DNA of 64,000 bases, from the NCBI RefSeq assembly GCF_004458765.1, contig NZ_SPJX01000253.1, positions 1 to 64,000 of the forward strand, given 5' to 3'. The translations under genes were made by a program, and so were the position numbers. This DNA is from Microvirga pakistanensis (GTDB lineage: Bacteria > Pseudomonadota > Alphaproteobacteria > Rhizobiales > Beijerinckiaceae). Below, in pieces: positions 17,531 to 27,121 of the stretch (position 1 is its first letter; each line of letters starts with the position of its first letter). Under the pieces are notes generated by a model, which saw nothing but the letters and a program-made list of their open reading frames with translations, was not told the DNA's origin and searched no databases.

Positions 17531-20500
17531 CGTCCTACCCTGGTGATTGCGGCGGGCGAGAAGATCGCCACCTGATGGAGCGTTGTTAGCGACACGAGCG
17601 GTTGGGCGACATGGGTTATTTCAACTTTCGCTTTGGTGCCAAAGAGATCGCGCACGATGCCGCGCGCCTGGACGGACTGTGCGGCGGAGAAGGCGACCTG
17701 CATCCCGATCTTCGGCACGCCCCGCCGGATAAAGAGGTCGATCGCGCCGCCCTTCGATGCCACCTGATCGGTGGCCAGCCGCGCCGCGATGATGTCGGCA
17801 ACGGGCGCATGCCCGGCAATCAGGATTGCGACACGCACGAGATCGGTCATCAACCCCTCGGCTTCCTTCAGCCCACTTTCCATTCGTGAAAACAGCCAGG
17901 TGTTCAGCTGTTCGAGCTTGGATCGCGTTGCGAAATCGACCCGGTTCCAGGCCGGCAGGCGGTTGAGTCGCGATAGGCTTGCGACATTGTCGTATTCGGA
18001 CACTTGCTGAACCCAGAGCAACCGAATTGCGGCCGGCACCTGCCGCACCAGTTGGAGGAGCGCGAAAGCCACCCGTTCGATGTCCTCGATCTCCGCCGCG
18101 GCGCGTTTCGTAACCTTGGGCTGGGTGCCGGCTTCGATCAGGTCGTTGAGCGAGAGGTCAGCGAGCGCCCGGCGCCGCTTACCCGCCCAGCTCGCCGCGT
18201 CGAATGCATTGAGGTCGAGGCTGGTGCGCGCGGTCAGCACATTGGTGGCAAGCGACCGGTACGCCGTCGCGATCTTCAGTGATTGCACTTTCGCGGGCGT
18301 ACTGGCGGTCAGCGTAGCCTTTGCCGGTTCCGCCGCCCCGAGCCTCTTGAGGCGGGTCTCCGCCCGGAACTTGATGCCGGCGTAGAGACTCGAAAGATAG
18401 CCCGGCGATGAGAATTCTTCCGCTAGTTCCGGATTAGACGCGAACCAGAGGATCGGCATCTCGCGCAGTGCGCCAATCATGTCCTGGAGTTCGTCGGGCA
18501 GATCGACGTCCCGTATGAACGAGGCGGGCAGTGTGTCCTCGAACGTTCCAGGAAGCATCATACCCAGCGTATCGCCGGCACTGTGCGAAGTCAGCACGCG
18601 AGGGCGAATATAGGCCACGAATTTGACCTCTTCGGCGATGATGCGTTGGCGCTCGGCGCGCAGCGCGTCGAGGCGGTGCAATTCCTCATCGACCAGGCTG
18701 AGCGCCACGCGATAGTCATGGCGTGCTTCGTCGAGGTCTTGGTCTGCCAACGTCAGTGCGGCCTGCCAGCGCTGAGCGATGCTGGCAGTCAGCTTGAGCT
18801 GGGCCTCCACCCCTTCCATGATCATCGAGATCGCACCCACTCGTCCCTCGACGACACGCAGGATGGCTATCGCGCTCTCGAGCGTGGAGATCGCCGCGGA
18901 GAGATACGCGCTTTCATCATCGCCCTCGGCGTCCGGACCGCCTGCGACCGGATCAGGGTCCAGCACCTTTGTCAGGGTCAGTGCGGGCAGTAGCGGCATG
19001 GTAATCGGGCCGGTGCGGCGCAAGAGTGCGGTCGACAAGCGCGTGAGGGGACTTGCCTGTACGGCGTGATCAACCTGCGTCGAGAGCGCAGGAATCATGA
19101 ACATTTGCCAGTTTTTGCCGTCACCAGTATCCGAAACCGGTCGGCGTAATTCGTCGATCTCGCTTCGGTGCCGATCGATTTCTTCGGTGGAGAGTGTCGT
19201 GGAAATCACGTTGTCGATGTCGTCACGCGGAAGCAGGACGCGGTCGCGGCCGGAGGTCAACGGTCCTTCAAGGCCTTCCAGCGAGATGCCGAGCTCCTGC
19301 ATCTGCCGCAGTACATCAGCCTTGATCCGAACCGCCGACGCCTTGGCATTGAGGGCCGCACTTGTTTTCAACCGGTCGGCAATAGTGGTCGTTCGGATAT
19401 CCCGGATATCTCCGGGTAGGGGCACAGCACGCAGGATACCGGTCTTCTTTGAGGCAGAATCCGAGAGGAGCACGTCATCAACGAGTTCCGCGCGGGTGGC
19501 ATCGACGAGGTCCTTAACCAGCGTTGTGCTCTGGGTCTTGAGGAGGGCCGCATCCGTGAAGAAGGCACCGAAGTTCAGCGAGGCGGAATTGTTGCCGAAT
19601 CCGGTGAGCGCTGTCGATGATTTCGCGCCAGCGGCCAGGACATCGCCGACAGTGCTGGACGCAGAGAGTTTGACGATTTCCTTGATAGTGACGCCCTCGG
19701 TGACCACCGGCTTGATTTCGAGCGCGTCGAGTGCACGGATGCGCGCAGTGTTCGCCTGCGGCGTCAGGAATGAGAAACTTCGGATCTGCGGCATCGTCAT
19801 TACCGGACGCGGCGTCCCCGCTCCCCCGGGATTCGTCGCTGGCTCTATCGCAGACTTTTCGGCCGCGAAGTGAGCCTTTAAACCCTCGGAGAGGGCATAG
19901 CTGTTGTTGCCCTTGGCCAGTCCTGCCAAGGCAGGAAATGTCGCGAGCTTTGTTGCTTCCTCGTTGTCGAGCGTGATCTGGCGTACCCGGTAAATTTCCG
20001 CCTGAACGCGATTGAAGGCAAAGTCGATCCGGTCATTGCAGTTATCAATCAACGCGCGCATGCTCTTCGTAAAGGGCGTCAGGCCGAAGGTCGTGCGGTT
20101 AGCGATGGCCTGCGGCATTTGGGACGGGTCGACCATCGCCCGCTGCGGCACGAGGAAAAGCACTGGATCGAGTTGGTCCCACACCTGCTTCAAGACCGCG
20201 AGTGCATCGCGTGAGAAATCGATCGCTGTTCCCGGCTGATCGACGGGAAAGGTTATCTCGTCCTGGACGGGATCATCGTCGGTTGTCGCAAAGTCGCTGA
20301 TCGCCGAGCTATCCAGTGCACCCTGCACTTGCGGGGCTTGGACACGATAGGCCGTGCGGAGTGCGAGCGTGTCTGCGATCCGCTTTTGAAGGGGTATCGT
20401 GACGGGCAGGAAATCCGGTGCCGGGACAGGGGCCAGGAGATCGGGCGAATAGAAACGATCGGGCACCGGCACCAGCCACTTGACTTTCTCGGCAGCACTG

Positions 20501-21534
20501 TCGAGATCGTAAGGTGCCAGTGCCGCCGCCGCTTCCAGCGCCGCGTCCAATTGCGACTGGGGAATGGGAGCCTCGGCCTGGCTCCAGGTTGTGGGAAAGA
20601 ACGCGTGTCCAGACCAAGCCTTGCGAGGCAGGACACCGGCGGGGGGCACGAACCGAAGGAACGCAGCCGCATTCGTGCCGTCCCAACCGATGCTGCGGGT
20701 CGCCATGGCAGTCTCTTCGACCAGCCCTTCGACGCGGCTCTGGCGCAGTCGCGCTTGTGGTCGCATTTCGGGATGCGGAAGCATGCCACCGCGCCGAGAA
20801 ACGGCGGACCTGTGATGCCACTCGATCGTGCCGTCCTCTGCCACCTGAAGTAGGGCGAGGGGGACGCCAACACTGGCCCAGGGAAGCGAGGCCGGATCTC
20901 TTTCTTCTCGGCGGCGGACCGCCTCGGCTGCCATGTTTGCCGCACGTTGCCCATTTATGCCCGCAAGCATCGAATCGATCGCGATCCATCCGATGCGCGT
21001 CGCATCCTGCAACACGAAATCAAGGTAGGGTGCAGCCGTTCCATCGGGCGGGCACGTATCCGCAAAAGCGTGGAGGCGGTTTGCATCCTGCGGCAGGTCC
21101 TCCGCTTCGAGGACGATCGGCTGCAGCACCGGCACGACAAAGCCGCGCGGCAAACCGCCGACAGCGGCAGGAGAGGCGGCTTCGGGTAACTCATCCAGTT
21201 TGAAGCTGGCTGCTTTCGATACCTGCAGATCCTGCCCGCCTGGTGCGATGCCTCGACCGGGCGAGAGGGTGAAGGTTCCGCGAGCCACCGTCTGGTCCGG
21301 AACTCCGATTGCCAAGCCTGAGACGATGCCGGCCGAGAGGCAGCGGCCTGCCACGCCCATGCGCGCCTCGACCCAAGCCTGTTCCGCTTCGATCGCCGTT
21401 TCGGTGATGGTCCGCCCCTGCACATAGTTCAGTCGCTGCAGGGCAAGGCTCGAATCGACATGCCTGGCTTTGGCAGGAGAGAGGCCAACGAGGGAGGTGA
21501 GGAACGTCTGGGGGGCGGGGAGCGCGATCGTCAT
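17527..21534 (-). CDS. Large eCIS accessory protein, head-module paralogue 3 (~1335 aa)
   Basis: I chose MTIALPAPQ at 21534, preceded by GGGTGATG; an ATG 12 bases upstream and one at 21582 are alternatives. Residues ~35-110 hold a module shared with the two preceding genes: LNYVQG..IT, EQAWVEAR, AGIVSGLAI, then a beta-rich TLSPGRGIAPGG segment. The remainder is long and mostly helical, with coiled-coil-like charged stretches around residues 860-960 (EARHDYRVALSLVDEELHRL). Possible roles are baseplate periphery, fibre or cap component. No known fibre repeat, signal peptide or membrane segment is seen. Confidence 0.7.
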   Translation of the reverse strand: MTIALPAPQTFLTSLVGLSPAKARHVDSSLALQRLNYVQGRTITETAIEAEQAWVEARMGVAGRCLSAGIVSGLAIGVPDQTVARGTFTLSPGRGIAPGGQDLQVSKAASFKLDELPEAASPAAVGGLPRGFVVPVLQPIVLEAEDLPQDANRLHAFADTCPPDGTAAPYLDFVLQDATRIGWIAIDSMLAGINGQRAANMAAEAVRRREERDPASLPWASVGVPLALLQVAEDGTIEWHHRSAVSRRGGMLPHPEMRPQARLRQSRVEGLVEETAMATRSIGWDGTNAAAFLRFVPPAGVLPRKAWSGHAFFPTTWSQAEAPIPQSQLDAALEAAAALAPYDLDSAAEKVKWLVPVPDRFYSPDLLAPVPAPDFLPVTIPLQKRIADTLALRTAYRVQAPQVQGALDSSAISDFATTDDDPVQDEITFPVDQPGTAIDFSRDALAVLKQVWDQLDPVLFLVPQRAMVDPSQMPQAIANRTTFGLTPFTKSMRALIDNCNDRIDFAFNRVQAEIYRVRQITLDNEEATKLATFPALAGLAKGNNSYALSEGLKAHFAAEKSAIEPATNPGGAGTPRPVMTMPQIRSFSFLTPQANTARIRALDALEIKPVVTEGVTIKEIVKLSASSTVGDVLAAGAKSSTALTGFGNNSASLNFGAFFTDAALLKTQSTTLVKDLVDATRAELVDDVLLSDSASKKTGILRAVPLPGDIRDIRTTTIADRLKTSAALNAKASAVRIKADVLRQMQELGISLEGLEGPLTSGRDRVLLPRDDIDNVISTTLSTEEIDRHRSEIDELRRPVSDTGDGKNWQMFMIPALSTQVDHAVQASPLTRLSTALLRRTGPITMPLLPALTLTKVLDPDPVAGGPDAEGDDESAYLSAAISTLESAIAILRVVEGRVGAISMIMEGVEAQLKLTASIAQRWQAALTLADQDLDEARHDYRVALSLVDEELHRLDALRAERQRIIAEEVKFVAYIRPRVLTSHSAGDTLGMMLPGTFEDTLPASFIRDVDLPDELQDMIGALREMPILWFASNPELAEEFSSPGYLSSLYAGIKFRAETRLKRLGAAEPAKATLTASTPAKVQSLKIATAYRSLATNVLTARTSLDLNAFDAASWAGKRRRALADLSLNDLIEAGTQPKVTKRAAAEIEDIERVAFALLQLVRQVPAAIRLLWVQQVSEYDNVASLSRLNRLPAWNRVDFATRSKLEQLNTWLFSRMESGLKEAEGLMTDLVRVAILIAGHAPVADIIAARLATDQVASKGGAIDLFIRRGVPKIGMQVAFSAAQSVQARGIVRDLFGTKAKVEITHVAQPLVSLTTLHQVAIFSPAAITRVGR

Positions 21535-21538
21535 GGCA

Positions 21539-23824
21539 TCACCCATCGATAATCTGCTTGACGGATTGCGTCGCCGCATCAATCGCCTGCGGCGCCGATG
21601 TCGCCAGCGCCTGGTCCATCACTTCCATGTGCCTCACGAACCCGTCCAAACGGTCGGCCAGGCCGCTGCTGTCGAGGCGTTTGGCAAGGTCGGGGACAAG
21701 ATCGGTGTTGCTGAGCAGGTTGCGTCGCGTCTGCGCCTCGATCGACCCGCGCTCCAGGGGGCGCGCAATGATCGGAACCTTGAATTCGATTGCGGCCTTC
21801 ATGGCCCTGACACGTGTATCCATGTCGCGCGGGTCGACAAATGGGATTGATCCTCCGCCACGATTGACGATCGACTCAATGACGGATGCATCGAGAGAAA
21901 GGCTGCTGAGCATCTCCTTGACCCGTTCGTCCATGTCGGTGGTGACCGCCGGTATGTGTTGCCCCGGCTTGGGCTCGATGCGCTGGTTCAGGGCCAGTGC
22001 AAGCGCGGCACTAACGGCGATTTCTCCCGTTCTGCCCGGGTAGCTTGGTATGACGATATCGACAGGACCGCCGGTCAGAAAACCTTCCATTGGCGCGAAC
22101 CTGTTCTCGATGTCGAAGCCGCTATAGAGTGTTTCGAGAGCCTCCGCATCCGCGAGCTTGATCGCTCCGATTTTCGCCGCGCGCTGGAGGAGGTCCGTGG
22201 CGACGGTGGCGGAATCGGCTCGCAGCGCCAATCCGAGCGCGGAGTTGAGACGCGCCCAGGTCATGGCCCAATTTTCGTCCTGCGGTGGTCGGACAGCGTC
22301 CGTGATCTCCATCAGACCCCAGCCGATCAAGTTGTTGATGATGACGCCCGTGAACCGCTCGGCGATTCCTTGCGCAAGTTCCGGATTGGCTGGCCCTGGC
22401 TCCGGCTCTGGCTCCGGTTGTGGTTCCGGCTGGGGCGCTTCAGGGGCCGGACGATAAGGCGATGCTTCGCCGGTCAGTGCGTCGGTGCGCAGGAACTGCC
22501 GTCGCCGCGCATACCAGAGCGTGGTTCGACCCAGCAGAAGGGCCAGCCATGGCGCATCCGCAGTGGGATCGACAAGATCGGGATCGACACTCTGCTCCAG
22601 CAGTGCCGTGATCAGCTCCATCGGTGTCGTCGGCGCGGCGCCCAGAGGGGCTGCGGCGGCGAGCGTACGGGTCTGCTGGACCACCTCCAAAGGTGCGCTT
22701 GCCCAATCGGCCCGCGGGATCGGCACGATGATGGTGACGGGCGTCTGCGCCAGCGCCCGCGACGGTGCCGAGAGGTCGATGACGGGCATCGTCAGGCTTT
22801 CCTCCAGAAGCTGGTCGATCTCATCCTCCGGGAGCGCGGTAAGCTCGACCGGCATCTCGGCGGGCAGCCAGTTATGCGACAGAACATGCGGCTGTCCGGG
22901 AGCCGGCGAACGCGGCACGACGCAGGCCGCCGGCATGCGGCCCATCGGTGGTAGGATGTCGAAGCGGCTTGCGGCAGCGAAACCGACATTCGGTGCCGAC
23001 GTCACCATCTGCGTCACCTGCGCGTCATACTGACGGAAATGCGCGATGCGTGTCGGTGTGTCGACGAAACCGAGCCCGAAGGCATCGGCGCGGGCTGCGC
23101 CGGCCTGCCGGCGGACCATTTCCATGTCGAGCCAGATGGGGATGTTGCCGTCGAGTTCCACCATTGCCAGCGGCAACGCCGAAGGCGGCAGTTCCGCCGT
23201 GGCGCCGTCGAGGAAGATGCGGCGCGCTGCCATTGCCCGCCGTGCTTCGGGGCTTTCGGAACTCGCGGTGAGCGCGAAGGGCACGAGGGTGAAGAGTGTC
23301 GCTTCGGTGATTAGGCTGTCCTGCAGCCGGCGCTTGCCATCCGGACCGGTCGCATAGGAGCCGATCGGGTTGGACGTGTATTCAACGGGGGTCGCGCAGA
23401 GCACGAAAAGGCCGGATCGCGCTTCAGAGATCAACTGAAGGCTGTCGAGCAGCCCTGCGCCCTGCGTCAGGGTGCGCTGGAGCGCGATGTCGGCAAGGCC
23501 GATTCGGATCGAGGCATGCAGGACGATGCTTTCGCCGCCGCCGCCGATCCCCAGGCCAGGCTCTACGATTACTGACGTCGGATCGTCCGCCGCGATCGCT
23601 ACTTCGAGTCCGTCGATCACGCCCGCGCCGATCGCCCGGCCAAGATCGCCTTGACGGGCAACAACATAGGACTGGTCGCGGTTGAAGTGCGCCGAGGTAA
23701 CAAACATGCCCTCGGCCCAGGAGGTGCGCTCGCGGGTCTGGTCGATCAGAACCGCGCCAGGTGGCAGCGCCGCTGGTGCTATTCGGGTGCGGCGGAACGA
23801 GGCTGGGCTAAGGTCGGCCATCAT
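21539..23824 (-). CDS. Large eCIS accessory protein, head-module paralogue 2 (~762 aa)
   Basis: The start at 23824 (MMADLSPASF) follows the upstream stop directly and has CCGGAG seven bases before it; the longer frame up to 23956 would run through the neighbouring gene. The module at about residues 30-110 reads RTSWAEGMFVTSAHFNRDQ, then GAGVIDGLEVAI and VEPGLGIGGGGESI, matching the 315-aa and ~1335-aa neighbours. A Glu/Pro-rich spacer (PQPEPQPEPEPEPGP) sits near residue 480, before a helical domain. No enzymatic motif is recognised. A structural role in the outer baseplate or fibre network is inferred from position. Confidence 0.7.
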   Translation of the reverse strand: MMADLSPASFRRTRIAPAALPPGAVLIDQTRERTSWAEGMFVTSAHFNRDQSYVVARQGDLGRAIGAGVIDGLEVAIAADDPTSVIVEPGLGIGGGGESIVLHASIRIGLADIALQRTLTQGAGLLDSLQLISEARSGLFVLCATPVEYTSNPIGSYATGPDGKRRLQDSLITEATLFTLVPFALTASSESPEARRAMAARRIFLDGATAELPPSALPLAMVELDGNIPIWLDMEMVRRQAGAARADAFGLGFVDTPTRIAHFRQYDAQVTQMVTSAPNVGFAAASRFDILPPMGRMPAACVVPRSPAPGQPHVLSHNWLPAEMPVELTALPEDEIDQLLEESLTMPVIDLSAPSRALAQTPVTIIVPIPRADWASAPLEVVQQTRTLAAAAPLGAAPTTPMELITALLEQSVDPDLVDPTADAPWLALLLGRTTLWYARRRQFLRTDALTGEASPYRPAPEAPQPEPQPEPEPEPGPANPELAQGIAERFTGVIINNLIGWGLMEITDAVRPPQDENWAMTWARLNSALGLALRADSATVATDLLQRAAKIGAIKLADAEALETLYSGFDIENRFAPMEGFLTGGPVDIVIPSYPGRTGEIAVSAALALALNQRIEPKPGQHIPAVTTDMDERVKEMLSSLSLDASVIESIVNRGGGSIPFVDPRDMDTRVRAMKAAIEFKVPIIARPLERGSIEAQTRRNLLSNTDLVPDLAKRLDSSGLADRLDGFVRHMEVMDQALATSAPQAIDAATQSVKQIIDG

Positions 23825-23825
23825 G

Positions 23826-24773
23826 TTAACTCCGGATGTTCGCGGCAATGAGAGCGAGCTCATCGGCTGAATAGGAATATGGTCTGATGTCCTGGTTCGG
23901 GCGATAGGGCGCTTGGTCGAGGTCGATCGTGTCGTCGAAGGCAGGCGCGGCGCCACTCAGATCGAGCGGGATCGTCAGCCGGGCAAGCAGGACTTCCGAA
24001 CCGTCCTGGTAATTGCCAGCGGTCACGTGCTCGCTGATCGTCCCGCCGGCGGGCATGCTGAATGGATTGGCGCTCGGCTGTACCAGTCCCCATGCGACGA
24101 GCCGCTTATAGTCGCGCAGGTTCTCGAGCGTCACCGGAGCGGGAAGCTGCGACGCCGGCAGACTCGAGGGTATCCTATTGTCGCCTGAAGGCCGCACGAT
24201 CATCCGGAGATGCCCAGTGTCCAGCACGCGGGATGGCTGAACGCCGTCGATGGTATCCGCATTGGCCGTCGCAAAGGCCGGCTCCGGGTTGCGTGCGCAA
24301 GCATGGAAGGAAAGATAGACATCCACCACCACATGATCGGATGGGATCTGGATCGGATCGCCGGTTCCCGGATCGTCGCGGATCGGGTCGGTACCCGGCG
24401 CCCGCGTCCCAGCGGTCAGACGCGCTGCGTCCAAGATATCGTTCGCTTGCTGACCGACCCAGAGGCCAAGATCGAGGCAGGAGAGGTACGGCAGTTCGAC
24501 AATGCGTCCGAGCCGATCCAGGGCCAGCCCAGGAGAGACCTGCACCTCGACATCGGGCCCGCTGGTCGGCGCATAGCGGACGTCAAGGCCCGCAATCGTG
24601 CCGGCGCCGTGAAGATGCAGTCCCAACCGGGAGGCCTGCCCACGATGATAGAGCTGTTCGGCACGAAAGTGCTCCTGCGTCAACAGGGCGCCATCGAAGA
24701 GATAGAGCCGCTCCGTCGGTGGGCGGCGCTCCAGATCGTCTTCGACAGGGTGGGCGACAAATGAGGCCATCAT
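23826..24773 (-). CDS. eCIS accessory protein, head-module paralogue 1 (315 aa)
   Basis: This is the smallest of three consecutive proteins sharing an N-terminal module. Here it reads RLYLFDGALLTQEHF, EQLYHRGQASRLGLHLHG, AGTIAGLDV and VQVSPGLALDRLGRIVEL at about residues 20-105. A predicted beta-sheet-rich body follows (DHVVVDVYLSF, LRMIVRPSG). It directly follows the gpI-like baseplate gene and overlaps it by four bases, a place occupied by fibre or baseplate-edge proteins in Afp/PVC loci. I recognise no named family. Confidence 0.7.
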   Translation of the reverse strand: MMASFVAHPVEDDLERRPPTERLYLFDGALLTQEHFRAEQLYHRGQASRLGLHLHGAGTIAGLDVRYAPTSGPDVEVQVSPGLALDRLGRIVELPYLSCLDLGLWVGQQANDILDAARLTAGTRAPGTDPIRDDPGTGDPIQIPSDHVVVDVYLSFHACARNPEPAFATANADTIDGVQPSRVLDTGHLRMIVRPSGDNRIPSSLPASQLPAPVTLENLRDYKRLVAWGLVQPSANPFSMPAGGTISEHVTAGNYQDGSEVLLARLTIPLDLSGAAPAFDDTIDLDQAPYRPNQDIRPYSYSADELALIAANIRS

Positions 24774-27121
24774 GCACCTCCTTCGAAACGGGGATCGAGC
24801 GATGGGGTATCGCTCAGGAAAACTTGGCCGATTTCGGCAGTGTCGAGTGTCAGCGGATTCTTCGGCGGTGTTCTGCCGAACCGAGTCTCCACGCCCACCA
24901 GCGAGGAGAGTGCGAGCACCAGCGAATTTGGTGCGTCGAGGATCTGAGTTGCGACATGGGCGGGCGTCTCCCGCTCGACCACCCGGCTTACCAGATCGCG
25001 TTCGGTCTGGGACATGCCGGCATGGACGAGGACCGTGGCCCGAAACGCATGGTCGGCAAACAGGGCTTCCAACTCTGTCAGGGCCGCGACGCGCTCGGCT
25101 TCACCCGTTAGCGGATCGTCGAGCAGCGACGGCTTGAAAAGAGCGAAGAAGGCGCGGCTTTCCTCCGCCCCTAGAAAGAAGGTCGCACCGAGATGCGAAT
25201 TGCCGGACGCCTGCGCATAGGGCACCAGCGGGTTCGTCGCATTCGACATGTCCATGCCGAGGATGGTCGCGAATGTGCGGCGGAGATGGAAATGTTCGAG
25301 CACGACCAGATCGCCACGCTGAATGCCGCCGTCCGTAACGATATCGAGGACCCGTTCGAGCCCAGCCAACGTACCCCGCCTACGCCAGAGCGACACGCTG
25401 CCGGCGAGCAGCCGCCGTTTCGCCGTAATATCGAGCGCCGGATCGAGCTCAGCTCCGATCCAGCCCGCCACCCAGTTGAGCGCGTCTTCCGGTGCGGAGC
25501 CGGGGCTGGTCAACCGATAGCTCGCGGCAACCTGATCTTCGATAGGCGTGAACACGCCCTCGAAAAGCGATAGATAGCGATCAAGGAAATCGGATCCTTC
25601 CGCGAGCGGTCCCGACATGTTGCTGAGGTAGTCCGGCAGGTAGCGTTCCCGCCAGGGTGTCGCCGCGCCCCATGCACGGATCGCGAAGAGATGTGGAGCG
25701 GCATTTCCGGTGCCGGTGAGATGGATGTCGACCCTGAGATAGCGGCCCGTGATGCGGCGGGGGGCCGGTCCATTGCGCTGAATCAGAATGTTGAACAGCC
25801 CGCAGTGGTCCCGCTTTCTGGCTAGCTCTGAAGCTGAGCCGCGCCAGCCGATTTCGCTGTCCATGTCCATCCAGGCGGCCTGCGGGCCGTCGCCGGAAAT
25901 GGCGCCGACGCGATGAGGGTGGAGCTCGCCTTGCGGTAGCGCCATGACCGCGTTCCGGTCATCGCCGGCGGCGATATCAAGACGGATGCCGCATTCGGTT
26001 GGCAGATGCGCCTCGATATACAGGCGGCGCCACAGGCTGCCCTCCTGATCAGCCTCCATGATCACCGCTCTGGCGGACCCGCTCCGTGCATAGGACGGCC
26101 GGATGGGGGCGACCAGCCGCGCGAAGGGACGGGCCGGTTCATCGTTCCTTGCAATTGGCTCACAGGGATAATGCAGGGCTTGGCTGGGCACGCTCTTGCA
26201 GAAGCGTCCGCCGGTACCGCGACGGAATGGCGGGCTTTCGCCGAGAAGAAGCGGTGTGGGCGCCTCGGTCAGAGTGACGATGACGGCGGCAGACGCCTGC
26301 GGCACGGCGAGCGCCAGCCGATCCTCGCCGTAGAGACCAATCGAGAAGGCGCTTTCCAGCCCCTGCGGCTCGATCCGGCTCGAAAGTCTGATGCCGTCCG
26401 TGAACCTCAGGTTCGAGGAACGTCCGGAACCGAGGCACAGCAGCGCGAGGCGACCGTCCCGAAGACCCACTGCATCGATGATCTCTTCATTGATCGGCAG
26501 CGTGGCCAGTTGCGGCACGCCAATCCTCAAGGGATCCGGATCCAGTGGACTCGGCTGGAACGCTGCTGCGGAGCGTTGCCGCCCGAGGCTCTTGGCGGGC
26601 AACGGGTTGCCATCGACGCGGCGCAGGGTCTTCGCGGCTCTGTCAAGCAGCCAGATCGTGTCGTCGCCGGCCTCCGAGATGCGGTCGACCGCGAAGTTCG
26701 TTTCGCTGATGCTTGTGTCAGTGAAGCGTGATTGCAGGTCCCGGATCAGCAATTCGCCATTTTCATGGGCGATTAGCAACCAGTCGCGAGTGGTAACCAG
26801 AATGTCGCGAATGCGGTTGCCGACTGGCGCCGCGTAGATTTCGGTATCGCCGTCGACGGCGCCCCCCGCCATCAGCCTGTCCCGCCCGGCCCGGAACTCC
26901 ACCCTTGCCCAGCCGCCGTAGCTGTCAAGCGCGATGGCGGGTTTGGCAGCGGCCGCTCTCGTCGTGGCCGGCGGCACGCCGTTAGGCGGTGTTCCCAAAC
27001 GGGATGAGAGCGTCAGCGAATGGCGGCGGTCGTCCCAGACTACGTTGGCCGAGAGAGGCTCGAAATCCTCCTGTCGGCACCATTGCCAGTAGCTCTGTCC
27101 CTGAGCGTCACGCATCAGCAC
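24770..27121 (-). CDS. Baseplate wedge protein, phage tail protein I (gpI/Afp12)-like
   Basis: The C-terminal half (about residues 505-640) has the P2 gpI/Afp12 signature: YLPDYLSNM, SDFLDRYLSLFEGVFTPIEDQV, then a cysteine-free ALNWVAGWIGAELDPALD and RRGTLAGLERVLDIVT segment. These proteins form the outer part of the baseplate wedge with gpJ. The N-terminal ~480 residues are repetitive beta structure resembling a propeller or fibre-binding domain (repeated ..R.LVT..WLL.A.. and IGLYGEDRLALAV patterns), an extension beyond the usual gpI size. The start overlaps the gpJ stop; ATG codons at 27121 and 27115 are both possible. Confidence 0.8.
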   Translation of the reverse strand: MLMRDAQGQSYWQWCRQEDFEPLSANVVWDDRRHSLTLSSRLGTPPNGVPPATTRAAAAKPAIALDSYGGWARVEFRAGRDRLMAGGAVDGDTEIYAAPVGNRIRDILVTTRDWLLIAHENGELLIRDLQSRFTDTSISETNFAVDRISEAGDDTIWLLDRAAKTLRRVDGNPLPAKSLGRQRSAAAFQPSPLDPDPLRIGVPQLATLPINEEIIDAVGLRDGRLALLCLGSGRSSNLRFTDGIRLSSRIEPQGLESAFSIGLYGEDRLALAVPQASAAVIVTLTEAPTPLLLGESPPFRRGTGGRFCKSVPSQALHYPCEPIARNDEPARPFARLVAPIRPSYARSGSARAVIMEADQEGSLWRRLYIEAHLPTECGIRLDIAAGDDRNAVMALPQGELHPHRVGAISGDGPQAAWMDMDSEIGWRGSASELARKRDHCGLFNILIQRNGPAPRRITGRYLRVDIHLTGTGNAAPHLFAIRAWGAATPWRERYLPDYLSNMSGPLAEGSDFLDRYLSLFEGVFTPIEDQVAASYRLTSPGSAPEDALNWVAGWIGAELDPALDITAKRRLLAGSVSLWRRRGTLAGLERVLDIVTDGGIQRGDLVVLEHFHLRRTFATILGMDMSNATNPLVPYAQASGNSHLGATFFLGAEESRAFFALFKPSLLDDPLTGEAERVAALTELEALFADHAFRATVLVHAGMSQTERDLVSRVVERETPAHVATQILDAPNSLVLALSSLVGVETRFGRTPPKNPLTLDTAEIGQVFLSDTPSLDPRFEGGA

